Shown one piece after another: positions 22,440 to 35,802 of a stretch of 64,000 nt of DNA (position 1 is its first letter; each line of letters opens with the position of its first letter). A program made the position numbers and the translations under genes. Location: positions 1 through 64,000 of the forward strand of contig JAKSZP010012259.1 in the NCBI GenBank assembly GCA_022478985.1, read 5' to 3'. The notes under the pieces were generated by a model. That model saw nothing but the letters and a program-made list of their open reading frames with translations. It was not told the DNA's origin and did no database searches. Source of the DNA: Massospora cicadina (taxonomy: Eukaryota; Entomophthoromycota; Entomophthoromycetes; Entomophthorales; Entomophthoraceae).

Positions 22440-24453
22440 ACCCTGGAAGATAATCTGATTGATAGTGTAACCCACTGGGTGCACAATGGAAATGAAGAAG
22501 ATGACCAAACGTGAAGTCCGCTCATCATCACATTAAAAGAAGTTCAAAAAAACCTTATATATAGATTCTAAAATCTTGTCATCAACATAATTTTCCAATG
22601 AAGTAGTTTGAACTACTTCAAGAAGTCATTAATCCAGAAGAAAAAGCCATCTGCAAAAGGGCTCAGCCAGAGACAGGACTCTAATGAATTTATATATATC
22701 CAGTGCTCTCCCAGAGAGCTATGGATCTAGTGCAAATCTATCTTGCTATATCATGAAATTCGTACACCCTGCGCTTTATCATATCATGCATTTACTAGGA
22801 GTCCATAACAAGGAACTCCACCATTATACTAACACACAAGTGGCCTTATGAGTGGCCTACAAACAGGTATATAATTTAGCAACACAAAGTATAGGGAATG
22901 TCCGTCGTTTAATCTAGTGAACCATTCCTACATCATTAAGATCCATAACCAAATGTGGACTATTAATTCTGGTGTTATCAAATATCTGGGAAGCTATGAA
23001 TCTTCAAAAGGACATCTTGGAGTTGAATGAAAATAAAAAAACAACTACATGACATATTTTCTCTAGAGCTCCTGAAGACAAGATATTGAAGCCCATGGTG
23101 GAATGGCAGCTCAAGCTTTTACTAGCCATGATTGGAAGGAAGAACATAACACCCTTCTCACGTCCTGGCTAGAGCAATCCCTACAACGAATTAGTGAGCT
23201 GGAGGCCCATAAAGCCTCTGAGACTTCATCAATATCTTAAAATGGTCTTTTCAAAGTGGCTCGTGTTGATCAGGACCTGGCAACCCATGTGACTAAGGCA
23301 TCAACTCTTTAATTTTTTGAGCGACCTAACAAATTGAAGGCGACATGAGAGGCATATCACCTAACAGAGAAGATAATAATTAAGTCTAACATTGCCTCAC
23401 CAAATCTAAGCAACGCTGAACTTTCTTACAGAAGAGTTAAAGCCAAGAAAGGCAAGTCTCCTCAGAGCACTGAATGCAAAGATATGGAGGTCGACTTGAC
23501 CTAGCGCATTTGAGTAATAAAGGATGAGAACAAACTCTTGCAAACTTACCACGAATACGCTTGACAACAAATTAACAATCTGAACATCCACTTCAAGAAC
23601 TTGGAGAATGATAAAGTCATTTTTAAAAAAGATTCTATTTTCTGAATTTCACGGCAAGACTTACCATGTAAAAATGGAGCAACATCTCAATCCTCTTTAA
23701 GATCAAATATGCTTACTCACATGTATAGTTGGACACAGTGACACCCAAACCAAAATCACCAAATCTGAAGCTCCCAGATTACATGTCTTTACAGGATTGG
23801 AGGCCACTACCTTTAAGGAAAAGTTTGCACCTGGGGAAGAGAATATTGCATTTTTTCTCTACATCTATGAAGCTGTTATGGAAGGTGAGACTGATCATCA
23901 CAAGATTAAGCATACTTTAATTTGTTTAAGCCATATGGCTCAAGAGGTTAGAGTACCTCATATGGACAACCTGCATACCTGGAGAGAAGTGAAGGAAGCA
24001 CTCATAAAAGAATTTTGGTCAAATCAAAGCCTGATTATCAAGAAACAGACATTTATGAGAATCGCTTTATACCAAAATGAAACCCTGGCTAACTTTGTGG
24101 ATCACTTCTATATTGAGGCACAATTACTATTGACCTTGATGATGCTTACATTGGACGATGACATAGTTGCCATAGTTATTGGATTACATAGTAATTTTGA
24201 CCTAGCCATGTATGTCACATCTGTTAAACAAAGCTTCAAGTCTGTCTTAGACATTAAAGTGTTCTCATTGTGGTTGATATACATAAGCCAGCGACCCCCT
24301 AAAAGGCCTTCACAAAACCTAGAGTGTATAATATTAGGAGTGAAGCCTAAGAAGGAGGAGAATCCAAGGCGCAACTACTGCAAGAATAATAACTATACCA
24401 AAGATATGTGTTTTAAAAATACCCTATCATTGCTGAGCAGTAAAAAAAGGTAA
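22440..24453 (+). pseudogene. T4 gag
   Basis: Three parts are readable. The N-terminal module has LEDNLIDSVTHWVHNGN (22443-22495) and AYKQVYNLATQSIG (about 22860), both matched in T7 and T10. A charged, coiled-coil-like middle follows (SLQRISELEAHKASE near 23185; KNLENDK near 23596). The capsid-like domain 23797-24453 is still open for 218 codons: FKEKFAPGEENIAFFLYIYE, KHTLICLSHMAQEVRVPHM, WREVKEALIKEFW, typical Retrotrans_gag sequence. A partial Cys motif (NYCKNNNYTKDMCFKN) sits where the zinc knuckle would be. Stops break the first two parts. Confidence 0.7.
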
Positions 24454-24899
24454 GATTAGGGTCAGGTACCTTTAAAGCTGACTGACCCAAAGTAACTGAA
24501 AATGAACCATTGCCAATCGCTAATCTTGCATGCATTAAAAATAATTATAACAACAACTTTGAAAGGAGTTACAAGCACATAGTTTATTATATTTTGTTTC
24601 ACCCACTGAGTTTGTCATTCCAGACCGCTTGAACGCCATAAATATTGATAAATCCCAGGTTCCCAAAGGCACTTACCTCAGTCAGGTTATTGTGTGCCTC
24701 AAATAATTGATAGGTCCAGAGAGACTGATCAATGAATTGCCCTGTTGATACAACTCATCTCAAGCATGCACAGTCTACTGTAGATTAAGAAGATTATCCT
24801 GAGACTTCCAAAAGCTCAATGCCTTGTACCACCTTAGAGAGGTGTTAGCTCTTCCACCAAAGTTAAGGAAACAATACCAAAGTGGAAGTAGTAATTCAG

Positions 24900-27800
24900 A
24901 AGGGCTGAACCATGTGGATCTTGGACACAGGATCACCCATCAATGCTGTTTCATCCTGTTGCATCAAGAGGATTAAGGTTGCCTTCAGCCTTGAATACAC
25001 TTAAGAGTATAACACAGTCAGTCCAAACAACACCAATGCAATAGGTGCACATTCATACCTGCCAATATGAGTTGGAAAATTAGTTTTTTAGCTCCCACAT
25101 TTGTACTGGAAAATAGCCAGCATGATATACTTATTAAGACGCATTTTATAAGCAAATATGAAGGAGTCATCAGTCTGAAAGAAGGATATTTATAAAATCT
25201 CAACAATGAAGTTCCCCTTTTACAGTATAATAAAGACTCCAGAAAGAAGGATTAGTCTTGTCTGGTCAGGTGCCCTGTACTGCTTTACCTTTGCATTATT
25301 ATACTTATGAAAGAAATATGAAAAAAGCTCCAAAACTCAGTAAATGCAGCAGAAGACATGTCATTTTATGCTACTGAGGAGATAAAAAAATGAGGAGAAC
25401 AAAGAGTGGTTTCTACCAACATAACCCTGAGTATACCCTGAACATTTTGCTACATATAAAAACTGTCAATAGAGTAAGTAAATTTGAAGCTAAGAGTCTT
25501 ACCAGTAGTCTTTGATCCAACTTGTCAGCGGCCTGTTGAGCCACTACTTGAAACCTAAAAAACAATATTTGAGTCAAGAAACAACAAGAAATCAGGAAAG
25601 GTCAATTACTTCCCATTGATGAAATTAATAAGGTACATTTTATTGGTACTCACCTTGATTTTTGCCTACCCACCAAAAATTAATTTGAACTATTCCTCAA
25701 GACCAGATATATGATAAGTTAAACCAGTAAAAACTTGAAAAAATGAATTGATTACTTGAAGACTATCAAGATTTTTTCTCTAGGTCAGATGTTGACTATA
25801 GTCACTTGAAAGATTGGTTACATAGTATTGACATAGGAGAATCAACCTCAGCTGACTGAAGCTATTTTAGAAAGTCAAAAGTAGAGGAGTAATACATGAA
25901 GACTAAGATCAAGAAATTATCTGATGCCAGCTTACTTGTAACCTACAAGAGTACAAGGTCATCCCCATTGCTACATATAAAAAAAATGTTGTTAAAAGAA
26001 TAAGTGATGGATTACAGGAAGTTACAAAGTCTCACTAATAAGGACAGATATCTGATTCCGCAAATTGATGATGCTCTAGTCTGACTCATCAGCTCAAATT
26101 ACTTCTCCCATTGGACCTTGCCAGTGGCTATTGGCAGATTAATCTGTCGCCAGAGGACCATATAAAATCGCGTTGATATGCACAGAAAATTGTTTTAACC
26201 TATCCAGCTCCCCCAGGGATTAAAAACGCTCCTGATTTGCCTAACAGGCGATAGATCACATCTTGCAAAATCTAAATTAATCTGTGTGAACATATACTAT
26301 ATGACATAACCTTGTTCTCAAAAACTTTTACTGATCATCTGGACCATCTCAAGTCAGTTTCTAGTGACTAAGAGAACCACATCAATTAAACTTACGCAGT
26401 ATACCTTTTCCCAGCAGGAACTGGTTTTTAGGACATTCCATTACGTGGGAAGGAGTTCAACACTTGTACACTAAGGTTGAAGTAATCTATAAGATGCCTG
26501 AGCTGAAGAGCCTCCAATACATACAAGTATTCTAAAGAAGCGATGGGAAGTTACCATTAATTTATACCTGATTTTTCTCAACTTGCCAAACATCTTGTAC
26601 AATTGCTTGCCAAAACACCCCTTTCATGTGGGGAGTAGAGAAAAGAACTGCATTTGAGACAATGAAGGATCTGTTAAAGAGAAGACCAATTCTACAGCAT
26701 CTATATTATAGGGAAGCCCTTCATCCTATTTACAGACACCTATGACTTAGCTGTAGGAGTTATAATCTTACAACTGGATAATGAAAGCATCGACCATCTG
26801 GTGTCTTATTACAGCAAGATGTTCTCCAAAGCTGAGCGAAATTACAGCAATATGGAGAAATAGTGCTTAGCTGTTTTCCTGGTGGTAAAACATTTCTGGC
26901 CCTTTTTGTATGGTATAAACTTGACAGTTGTTATAGAACTCGCTTCTATAAAGTGGCTGCAAAACATGAATGATCTGACAGAAAAACTAGCTTAATGGGC
27001 TCTCAAACTTCAGCATTACAACATGAACTTTTTCCATCGATATGGAGTGAAGCACATGAATAAAGATGAAATTACTTAACTTCCCTTACTACAACTAGAC
27101 AATAGTAAAGCTGAACAGTTACACGATCTACTCATGAAGCCAAACTCTTGGGAGGACAAAGATGAACAAGTATAAAAGATGCTAAAATTTACACTAAAAA
27201 ACAAAAATTATCAACTTATTACTATACAAGAAAGTCAGAACCAATTGGCTAACTTACTTGCGATCTTCAGTATGGGTACCAGTTAAAATGAAATCCCAAT
27301 ACCTTAAGTTATGGAGGAGCCAGGAAAACTAACAAAGTGATTAAGGATTGCTGCTATTGGGTAGGAATACTGGATTCTGTAGTGAAAGTCTTAGACGATT
27401 ACATAACTTGTAAAAAACAGACTCCACATAAGGCCAAGTACAATTTATCAGCCCATGACCCCTCAGAAGCTGTTTCAAAACATCAGTTTAGATGTCATAG
27501 GTTTACTATCTGATTCCACGGAAGAAAATCAATACATTCTTATAATTATAATCATTCCATGAAGTGAGTCAAAGCTATTGCCATTCCCAAACAGACCTCC
27601 AAAGCTAACTCTAACTTATAATACCAAAGCAGTTTACTAGACTTGACTGCCTGTAAGTACTGCTATGTAACAATGGAAAAACTTTACTAAAGTGTTGTGA
27701 GGATCTTATCTACAAGCATGGGAACTCAAAAGCTATTTTCAGCGCCCTACAACTAATTAAAATAATGTAAATAAAAAGAAAATGGAACATTAGTTATAAT

Positions 27801-28305
27801 ATCATGAAAGATGGCCTTACCAATCTTATACACTATGGTCAATATGTCCTAAGTGCTAAATGGCTTACAGGATAAGTTTCCATCAAATAATCAAAATTTC
27901 ACCCTTCAAGGCCTTATACAGAAGGGAACATGGAATTCTGGATCTACTAGCGCATTAAGTTACTAGTGATAATACTAAAGAACCTGAGAAAGCGCTAAGA
28001 GTATTAGCCTAGAATATTATACAACTTCAATCAAAGACAATGGCAAATCTAGATGAGACGGTTACAAAAAAAGGCCAAGCAGAAATGCATCATGCCAACA
28101 TTTACTTTTTTTGAATTTTGGATTTAGACTTGTACTATCACAATTGTATAATTCCTCATGGAGGAAATTAGATTTCATTTGGGATGTTCCATATGCTATA
28201 GCCTACAAACTCTTGGAGAGAACTCAAACAATTCTTTAGAAACTAAAGTGACTATCAACCATGTAGATAGCCAAATTTTATGTCATCACTCCCCCTGCAA
28301 ATATT
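24900..28305 (+). pseudogene. T4 pol (protease, RT, RNase H, integrase)
   Basis: Protease: WILDTGSPINAVSS at 24917-24958 with the catalytic DTG. RT: DLASGYWQINLSPEDHIK near 26110-26165, TLFSKTFTDHLDHLKS near 26310; the YxDD box is damaged. RNase H: FTDTYDLAVGVIILQLDNES then LVSYYSKMFSKAERNYSN (26727-26855). Integrase: YGGARKTNKVIKDCCYWVG and DDYITCKKQTPHKAK (27310-27440) form an HHCC-like zinc region, and VTSDNTKEP near 27960 is shared with T7. There is no chromodomain; the tail MEEIRFHLGCS (28158) runs to the polypurine tract. There are many stops and several frameshifts. Confidence 0.75.
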
Positions 28306-28318
28306 ATTTAAGGGTTGA
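28306..28318 (+). promoter_or_regulatory. Polypurine-like tract of T4
   Basis: ATTTAAGGGTTGA immediately before the TGTCAGATATC start of the 3' LTR. It is weaker than in the other elements. Confidence 0.4.
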
Positions 28319-28614
28319 TGTCAGATATCAGGATATAAAACATGATGGTAAGAATATTGAACATCCACTCCTATAACATAATTGACGCTTAGATCCAGGA
28401 AGGGTATTATAGAAGTTACATTGATTAACATATGGAAAATTTATAGCTGTCTAGGCTTAAATTGATATTAGGAAAATTCTGTCAGACCAATTTGAGCCTA
28501 AGATACTACAATATGAAATCCTTCTTAATATAACGAAGGATTATCAGAATGTCAGGTGACTATTACAATAAATATCACAAGAGGAAGTAAATTAAAATGA
28601 GCACACAGAATTGT
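28319..28614 (+). repeat. LTR-C, 3' LTR of T4, cut short by T5
   Basis: Matches the first ~280 bp of the T4 5' LTR and stops where the T5 LTR begins at 28615, showing that T5 inserted later into this LTR. The missing remainder is not found on the other side of T5/T6. Confidence 0.65.
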
Positions 28615-29533
28615 TGTTGGAATTTGAGAGATCACATAATCCCTCTCACTTACAGATTAAGTATTTTAAAGATTGTTATTCACAATCTATAACTGGTGAT
28701 AGTTGGTGACTAAATCATCTGTCATATATAATCAATGGATATGATCCAATTATTGTTTCAATTAGTGTTTGTTAGGGATCATCCCCAACAATATTAAAAA
28801 TATGGTTTATTTAGTGAATGATACCTGATAGTTGGATTACTATGGATTGTTCAGACTTAATGGTTAGTACATTTAGAAAGACTACTAAAGCGTTTTTAAC
28901 GCTTGTTTCAGTGATAGTGGGTCTAACTAGGCAACATAGCCCTTATGGAATTGGTGTCCAGTTCCTGACACTAATAAATGATTGCTGAACCGCAAAGATT
29001 ACACTATTGGAGATACCAAGGCAAAGATTCTGCCATTATTAGAAGTTAATCAAATGTCAAAACCTTTGGAGATTAATTAAATAATCTCTAGTTAGAAGCT
29101 GAAAAGCTGTGCGCATATTGCCCTATAAAAACTTCCAGTATTTTTAAATAATTCAGATCTTAATTTGATAAAAACCTAATTGTTTATACACTTAATGTAT
29201 AGTTTATCTTTGGGCTAAATATGCGAGGATTAGATATCCTTAGGTTGTTTTGTATGTTATCAGATCTCCACAAGGCTCTGAATGAAAAGAATAGGGAAGA
29301 GAACCCTACCAGTTTTAGAGTTACTTCAAGACGAAGAAGCACCTGTTTAGCGTTGGACTTTATACCAAAGTGGCTTTAAAAGCATCCAATTTGAATAATA
29401 GTCTTTATACTATTATTGCCCCAATTTTATTTAGTTAATTTAATTAACGCAATCTATCAGGAATCTGTGCAGTTAAATAATAGAATTAAACTGAGCTAAA
29501 ATCTCTCAAGAGCAAAGCTCCCATATTTTAACA
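28615..29533 (+). repeat. LTR-D, 5' LTR of T5 (919 bp)
   Basis: TGTTGGAATTTG to TATTTTAACA with TGTT/AACA inverted ends, followed at once by a primer-binding-site-like TTTGGTGCTCACTACAG (29534-29550). A TATA-like CCCTATAAAAACTTCC lies near 29124. A perfect hairpin AAGCGTT-TTT-AACGCTT lies at 28888-28904. Other family copies: 7303-8279 (-), 33912-34975 (-), about 48200-49121 (-). Confidence 0.7.
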
Positions 29534-29599
29534 TTTGGTGCTCACTACAGGGGGTAATTGAGTTTCAAAAAGACAATATAATAGCAGAAGTTATAAATA

Positions 29600-31030
29600 A
29601 TGTCATATAAGAATAACTTTGGAACTCTGGATGGAGTTGGATACTGTCAAGCAGAACATGTTAAGCTCAGCGTCACAAGCTGATTTCATTGCCTTGGAGG
29701 ACGTATGACTAAAGTTGAAGACTGATTGAGCAGGTCAAAAAAAGTTAATAAAACCTCTGTGGGAAGGTGGCTTCTTTTGAAGCAAAAAGAGCGCGATTTA
29801 GCAAAGAAGTTTTATTCCAAAAAGCTGAACATGAAGAAGACTGAGAATTCTTTCACCACTTTAATGAGGACATGGAAAGAATGTGGAAACATATTGAGGA
29901 GTTAGAGAATCACAAGTGTGATTGCGCTCAACTAGAGGCGAACAAAGCTGATAATAATAAGTACAAAATTATAGTCACAAAGGAAGTCCCATTGAGAAAT
30001 GTGCCTAAATTGTTTACTGCCATGTCAGAGATGACTCCTGAAGCAACGCTCATGGTTAATCGAGTCAACAGGAAGGATTCCCTGCCAGTGGAGCGACCAA
30101 AGAGTTTTGAAATACACCAAAATTTCCCGCCTTTCACCAGGATAACGTCCCAGCGTTTTTTCATATTTTTGAGATGATGATGCTCAGTTATATGGACCAC
30201 CAAAGAGTGGTAACTGTTATAAATTGCCTCCACACCGATTGCTAGAATCTGGTGTTGCCCCACTTTAATGGGGATAATTTATCATATGCTGAAGCTAAGG
30301 AAGTGATCATGACCAATTCAGAAGTCCTACTAAAATGGCCATTTGCAAACAAGAATTTATGGGTATACAATTCTGAAAGGACAAATCCTTAGCCACTTTT
30401 GTTGATTATATTTACCATGAGTAACAGATCTTGGTGGGTCAAAAGTACTTTTGGATTTTGATGTGCTCATTGCTATGCAGTTGGAACTTTGGCCCAATCA
30501 TGAACTGCATCAGATTATGGCATTGGCTATGGTGTATTAAACCTCAACCTCACAGATGGTGGATCATATTAAGATGCTCAGAGCGGCCTTTGAAGCCCTA
30601 AAAAAAGCCTATAAAGTGATCCAGATAAAATCTCAGAATAACGTTAAATTTGCTGAGACTCATAAGGAACCTGAGAATCAAATTGTACCAAGAAATAAAC
30701 CTGAGGGACAAAAATGAGCGGGTAGAACACTAATCCATTGTTTCCAATGTGGGAAACTTGGGAATGTGGTTGCTCAATGTTGGGATAAGAAGCCAAAGGA
30801 ACACATAAATTTTGTTCATATAAAGGAAAAAGAAATCAGTACAGAGTTGGGAAAAGGACCATTAGTCTAGAAAGGGACATTCTAGTACTGCTTTCAAACT
30901 TGTTCCCCCTGACATCATAACCGATGATATTGACATTTCTGATTTATTTATGGAAGATGACAAATTTGATATGCTTTACCAGGTGGTCAATTTAGACATC
31001 AACGCAATTAAATGAGCAAAAGCAAAGAGG
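29600..31030 (+). pseudogene. T5 gag with CCHC knuckle
   Basis: The N-terminal part reads HIEELENHKCDCAQLEANKA and LRNVPKLFTAMSEMTPEATL (29872-30060), matched in T6 by VKEFKNYKCKC and ILHAFATILKMSPNNTPLV. The nucleocapsid knuckle is CFQCGKLGNVVAQCW at about 30740 (C-x2-C, His replaced by Val, then C). After it come DDIDISDLFMEDDKFDMLYQ then VVNLDINAIK (30925-31010), again shared with T6. Several stops are present. It packages element RNA in intact relatives. Confidence 0.65.
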
Positions 31031-31399
31031 ATAGACCCCAAAATTGGTAAGGAGGTTTCTCAACTGTAAGCTTGACAGATAGCAGAGAATATCATTTTTC
31101 CCAAAAGTTATGAAGAGTTTAAAAATGAAACTTGATGAGGCAAACATTTCCTTACCTATAGTGTGATTAAGATGTGTTTCCCTGATTTATACATGCAATT
31201 AATCCATACTCTTCATTTAGTGAATAATGCCGCTATCCACTCAGTAAATACCTTATTGCAATACTCTGAGTGTACCTACGCAGACATTATAGTCAATTAA
31301 ATAAGAGTAAGGCCAGTAATTGATAGTGAAGCCCATCAATATTGTTTCACATAAACTAGAAAAACACTTGATTCACTGGATTTGGAGAACAGGATAGGC

Positions 31400-33911
31400 T
31401 CTGATGGTGAAAATTAATTAATTTTGTACATCTGATTACAGTGATGGCATTATAGCCATTCAATACAAATTAGTTAGACAAACATGGAGGAAAATGCCAT
31501 TGGAGATCCTGGAGAATCAAGGGATACCTTTGAGGATGAACGTGACAAACACCATTCCACTGGAAATGAAAATTATAGTTAACACAGGGTTAATGCTCAA
31601 AATCCTAGAACGGCTATATAGAGAGGTCATTAGCCCCTGGAATAAATTGAGAAGCGCCATGGGTAGCGCTGTAGATTATTATGACATGTCACAGAGAGAT
31701 CATAGTACTCCTAGCAAATTTGAATAAAACTGATTAAATTTGAAAGGAATCAAGTCATCACATTTCTTCATCTGTTCCCAATGGCTGAATTAAACAAATT
31801 CCATGATTTTAGAACATTACCCAAAAATGGGATTACCAGTGGATTTTGCTAAAAAATGATAATGTTTTGGTCAATAGGGAGCAACTGGATGATCTATCTG
31901 AATGATAGCAAGAGGAGGTGCTCTGACTATCTAAGAATTAAAGGGTAATATCTTCCTAGGATGACCACGACCTTGGGTGCACAAAAAACATGATCCATAA
32001 GGTCAACACTGGGGAATGTTTGTCAATAAAAATGCAACCAATCTGCCAGTCTAGGGCTGCTGAAGCTGTGGTCAGAGAGGAAATCAACAAGCTAGTAGAG
32101 CACGGGCTCCTCATTTCATCATTGAGTCCATGGGTGAGCCATATTTTAATGAAAAACGAAGAATGAATCAAATAAAGTAGTGCTCAACTATTGCTAATTA
32201 AATAAAATCACTAAGATAGATTCCTAGGGGGTGGAAGGTGAGTCAGTAAGGGCATATGGCTACCAACCTGAAGGTTGCAGGTTCGATTCCCACCCTTCAC
32301 ACATTGATTGTGGGTGCCAGCCAAAGGAAGCTATTGGCGGTTAGTAGGTCTAATAACACGAAAACCTTACCCATGACATAACCAGAAAAATTTGAGTCCC
32401 AATCCAGAGGTGGAAAAACTTTCTTCGACGGAGTTGACCCTGTTCAGGTTTCATGTCATTTCTTTCTTTCTTTTGGCAATGCCTGTCCCCTGGTTGGCTT
32501 GCCTCAGTTAAATAAAGATAGATTCCTATCCACTGACAAGGATCAATGACATGATCAATCGCCTAGAGGATATAAAGTACTTTTTGGCTAAGGACTTGAT
32601 TTTTGGGATATTGAAAAATTAATTTGACAAAGGAAGATCAAGAAAAATGTGTGATAATCACCGCATAAGGGTTGTATCAGATGACCAGAATTCCCCAGTA
32701 ATTATGCAATGCACCTTCAACATTCCAGAGGTCCATGGATTAAATACTCAGTGATTTAAAATTATCCTGCACTATGGTATACCTAGACAATATCAACGTA
32801 TTCAATAGAATATTTAAAGATCACCTAGAGCACTTGGAGGAGGTATTCAAGATTTTGGCAACAGCAAATCTGAGAATAAAGTCAAGAAAATATTATCTTT
32901 TTTGATAAGGAGCTCAAATATTTGGGTTCATAATAAACTTCAGCGGATTAAAGCTGCAACTAATGAATTTAAAGGCCATAGATTGGATGTCAATCCCAAA
33001 GAACATTTGAGATATTCAATTTTTTCTGAAAAATGGTTAGATACTATCACAGATTCATCAAGGATTTCACTGGAATCGCCAAGCCATTATTTTTTCTAGT
33101 AAAGTATCTGAAAAAAAGATCTATGTGCAACAAGGGAGCCCAAAAAGCATACAATGAGCTCTGAAAATATATAATGAGTAGCCCTGTGCTGAAGTACCTA
33201 AATTTTAATTGGGAATTTATCTTTCAGACAGATGTCTCATTAACAGCAATTGTCGCCATTTTAAGTCAAGTAGATGATGACAGGAAAGAGCATCCGGTTT
33301 CATATGTGAGCAGAACACTGACATCAGCGAAAAGGAACTATACCATTACAGAGCGTGAGTTCCTGGAAGTAAATTTATGCCTGCAAACAATTTCAAGTGT
33401 ACTTACTTGAGATGCGATTTAAAGTCCTAACTGACCACTTGTCCCTGCGCTGGATAGACAACCTAAAGAAACCAGAGGGCTGACTGAAACGTTGGGCTTT
33501 GAAACTGCAATCCTATGACTATGAAATTATCTAAAGGGATGGAGCAGCACATCAGAAAGCTGATGAATTGTCACAATTTGTTGATGTTCAAGTTGTACAT
33601 CACCAGACTGATGAGTTATCCCAGAAGATGATTGATGATAATAATGGGGATGAATCTCAAGGAATTCAGAGCGCGCTAAGGAAAATAATAGAGAACACTG
33701 AATTGAAGAATGATGAGCTATATAATTTCAATTGTCAGAAGACAGTTTTTATTCCCTAAACCATCAGAATGAGCGGTTATCATCAAAGCGGCGCATAAAG
33801 TTGTTGGCCATGGTGGCTTAAGGAAGACCATGGATCATAATTGTCAGTTTTTACTGGGATTGATAGATTATGATGTTGCAGACTATCTGATCTGTTGTGT
33901 GAAGTGCCAAT
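31400..33911 (+). pseudogene. T5 pol (protease, RT, RNase H, start of integrase)
   Basis: Protease IIVNTGLM near 31577 has Asn in place of the catalytic Asp. RT runs from REEINKLVEHGLLISS and SPWVSHILMKNEE (32076-32160), is split after KITKIDS by SINE-2, and resumes YPLTRINDMINRLEDIKYF at 32529; MVYLDNINVF near 32775 carries YLDN instead of YLDD. RNase H is well preserved: FNWEFIFQTDVSLTAIVAIL, VSYVSRTLTSAKRNYTITER (33204-33360), LTDHLSLRWIDN. The integrase N-terminal region GHGGLRKTMDH and CVKCQLLKS ends abruptly at 33911, where the T6 LTR starts. Confidence 0.75.
32227..32514 (+). mobile_element. SINE-2: tRNA-headed SINE inside T5 RT, 14 bp target-site duplication
   Basis: AAGATAGATTCCTA flanks the insert at 32213-32226 and 32515-32528. 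The head contains TGAGTCAGTAAGG (A-box-like, 32239-32251) and a canonical B box GGTTCGATTCC (32280-32290). The tail TGTCCCCTGGTTGGC, then TTGCCTCAGTTAAATAAAG, resembles SINE-1 and LINE-2. Removing the insert rejoins the T5 RT frame (KIDS then YPLTRI). It is non-coding. Confidence 0.9.
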
Positions 33912-34975
33912 TGTTAAAATCTAGGTTTTTGCTGATACTAGTCCCCAGAGATAAATGCACAGGTTCATTTATTATGTGCACTATTTGCACTGATTGATTT
34001 TAATATAGATATATAATTGATAATAGTATGGAGATTATTATCCATAGCTGAATACAGTAAAACCAGGTTGATAGGTGGTCCAACGCTAAACTTGGAATGC
34101 CCCGCTTGATTCTGATTATACTGAAAAATAAAGATTTCTTCACTTTTCTGGAAGAACTTAATTAACTCTAGCTTCAGAGGTCCTCAGCCTTATTTCTTGT
34201 CACAATGAGTTGGTGGAGATCTGCTTCACTTCTAAGGATATCTGATCCTTACTCTTTATCACACAAAAGGGTCAACAATGATTTAAAACAATAATAAACT
34301 GAAGATGAATAGAATCTGAGCTAGAAATGCTTTATTGTTATAAAAACTATATAATTTATATGGGAATTTGGCGCCCAATTCCTCTATTACCGCCTCAGTA
34401 ATAAACTGGCAGCAGTTGCCAATAAATTTCCCTTTGAAGTCTCTTCTAGTGATGGCATTCTCCTTTGCTAAGGATTTTTCTTTGGAAATCTCAGAACCTA
34501 AAATGGAAAGAGCAAGAGAACGTGTCCCTAATGTTTCCGCTCAATCACAATGAACCAGCCAAATTTGACTAGTGACCTGCTTAGGTAATGAGACATTTTA
34601 CCTGTTATGGCAGATCAAAAAACCAACTTATTGGTTCACTAGTTGCAGGTGGCATCACTCACCTAACAACTTTTAAACAAATCTAACCAATTAGTGATGA
34701 AACTCAACTGATCCCAATTGATACATCTAATAGTTAATCAATGATATTATTAGATAAATTAATTCTGTCAGCAACTCTGCCAGAAGAAATCTTAGGCATC
34801 TGTGCGGATTGACCCAAGTGGATCTGAACCTAGTGAATTACCCCAAAAACGCTGAAATTAATAAATTGATATTAAAATCATCCAATTTTAAAATCATCTG
34901 CCAGTGGGACTTATCTTCTAGCAAACCAGCAGTTTTTTAACCTAGGAAGCTGGAAATGTGGGCAAAATCCCAACA
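33912..34975 (-). repeat. LTR-D, 3' LTR of T6 (1,064 bp)
   Basis: On the minus strand it starts TGTTGGGATTTTGCCC at 34975 after a purine-rich GGCAAGAGAGGAGATG and ends GATTTTAACA at 33912. It aligns with the T5 LTR, for example TTTAGCGTTGGAC and the TACTATTAT area near the end. It lies directly against T5 integrase sequence, so T6 (or a piece of it) inserted into T5. The small open frame at 34368-34553 is accidental. Confidence 0.7.
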
Positions 34976-35802
34976 CATCTCCTCTCTTGCCTAGATTTAC
35001 AGTGAAAGTAAGATCAGGATAGGAGAATGATGCCTTAGACTAAGTCAAATATTTCCAAGTTTCCAGTAGAGCACACCCTTTCCACACTTAACGCTGCTCA
35101 TGACAACATTTGGCCTGCATTTCCTCTTACTTTCTTCCTCTCTGCTGCCTCTGAAGAGCACAGTCCTCATGACCCACTGCTGTGCCAGCCTAGTCAGTTG
35201 TTTGTGCTGATGCTAGTTCTGTAAAGCCAGTTTCCCCACGTTCATGGCATACAACCCTTCGTTGTTTAAAAGGATCTTGGTTTGGCGTCCTCAATACTTG
35301 ACTTCTGTACTCCCTCAGGCTGGGGTCTCCCTTGAAATCAGAGTGGAACCATAATAGGGACTATTCTTAGCAAACGCAGTTTCAACCCTTTCTGATTCTC
35401 CTGGCACTTTACATATTTCTTGGGCCTATTTCTAGTGGACTCAGTTGCAACCTGGACTGATCCTGCTAATAACTCAAAAAAATGTCAGCAGATGTTTTGG
35501 TGACTATAAATAAAAATCATTTTTATTAATTTCCCATTTTATATGTTTTTTCCATTTTTTTCCATGTTTTATCTTTTTGTTTGTGTTATTATTTTCTTAT
35601 GTTATTCAATTGCTTATATATTATAGGAATTAACTTATACAAGGTTCAGCAGTCCATTACTAATTTTCCCCAAAAAGTGGTTCCTGGGTATATTTTGACC
35701 TACCAGTTTTCATGATTTAAAGGTTTTTAGAAAGACTTTACCATATACTTTGGTTCAGCAGTCCTAAGTTAGGACTTAACCAAGGAATTAGGACATAACC
35801 AT
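34976..35802 (-). other. T6 non-coding 3' region
   Basis: Between the integrase end and the LTR there is about 0.8 kb without a domain. It contains the motif GGTTCAGCAGTCC (35644, 35755) and a variant GGTTCATCAGTCC (35809) on the plus strand, and a perfect short hairpin AGTCCTAA-G-TTAGGACT at about 35762-35778. The minus-strand end is purine-rich, serving as polypurine tract. Confidence 0.4.

Noticed and set aside
32902..33099. Short frame of 65 codons in T5
   Set aside because: It is part of the RT thumb of T5 in a shifted frame, not a separate gene.
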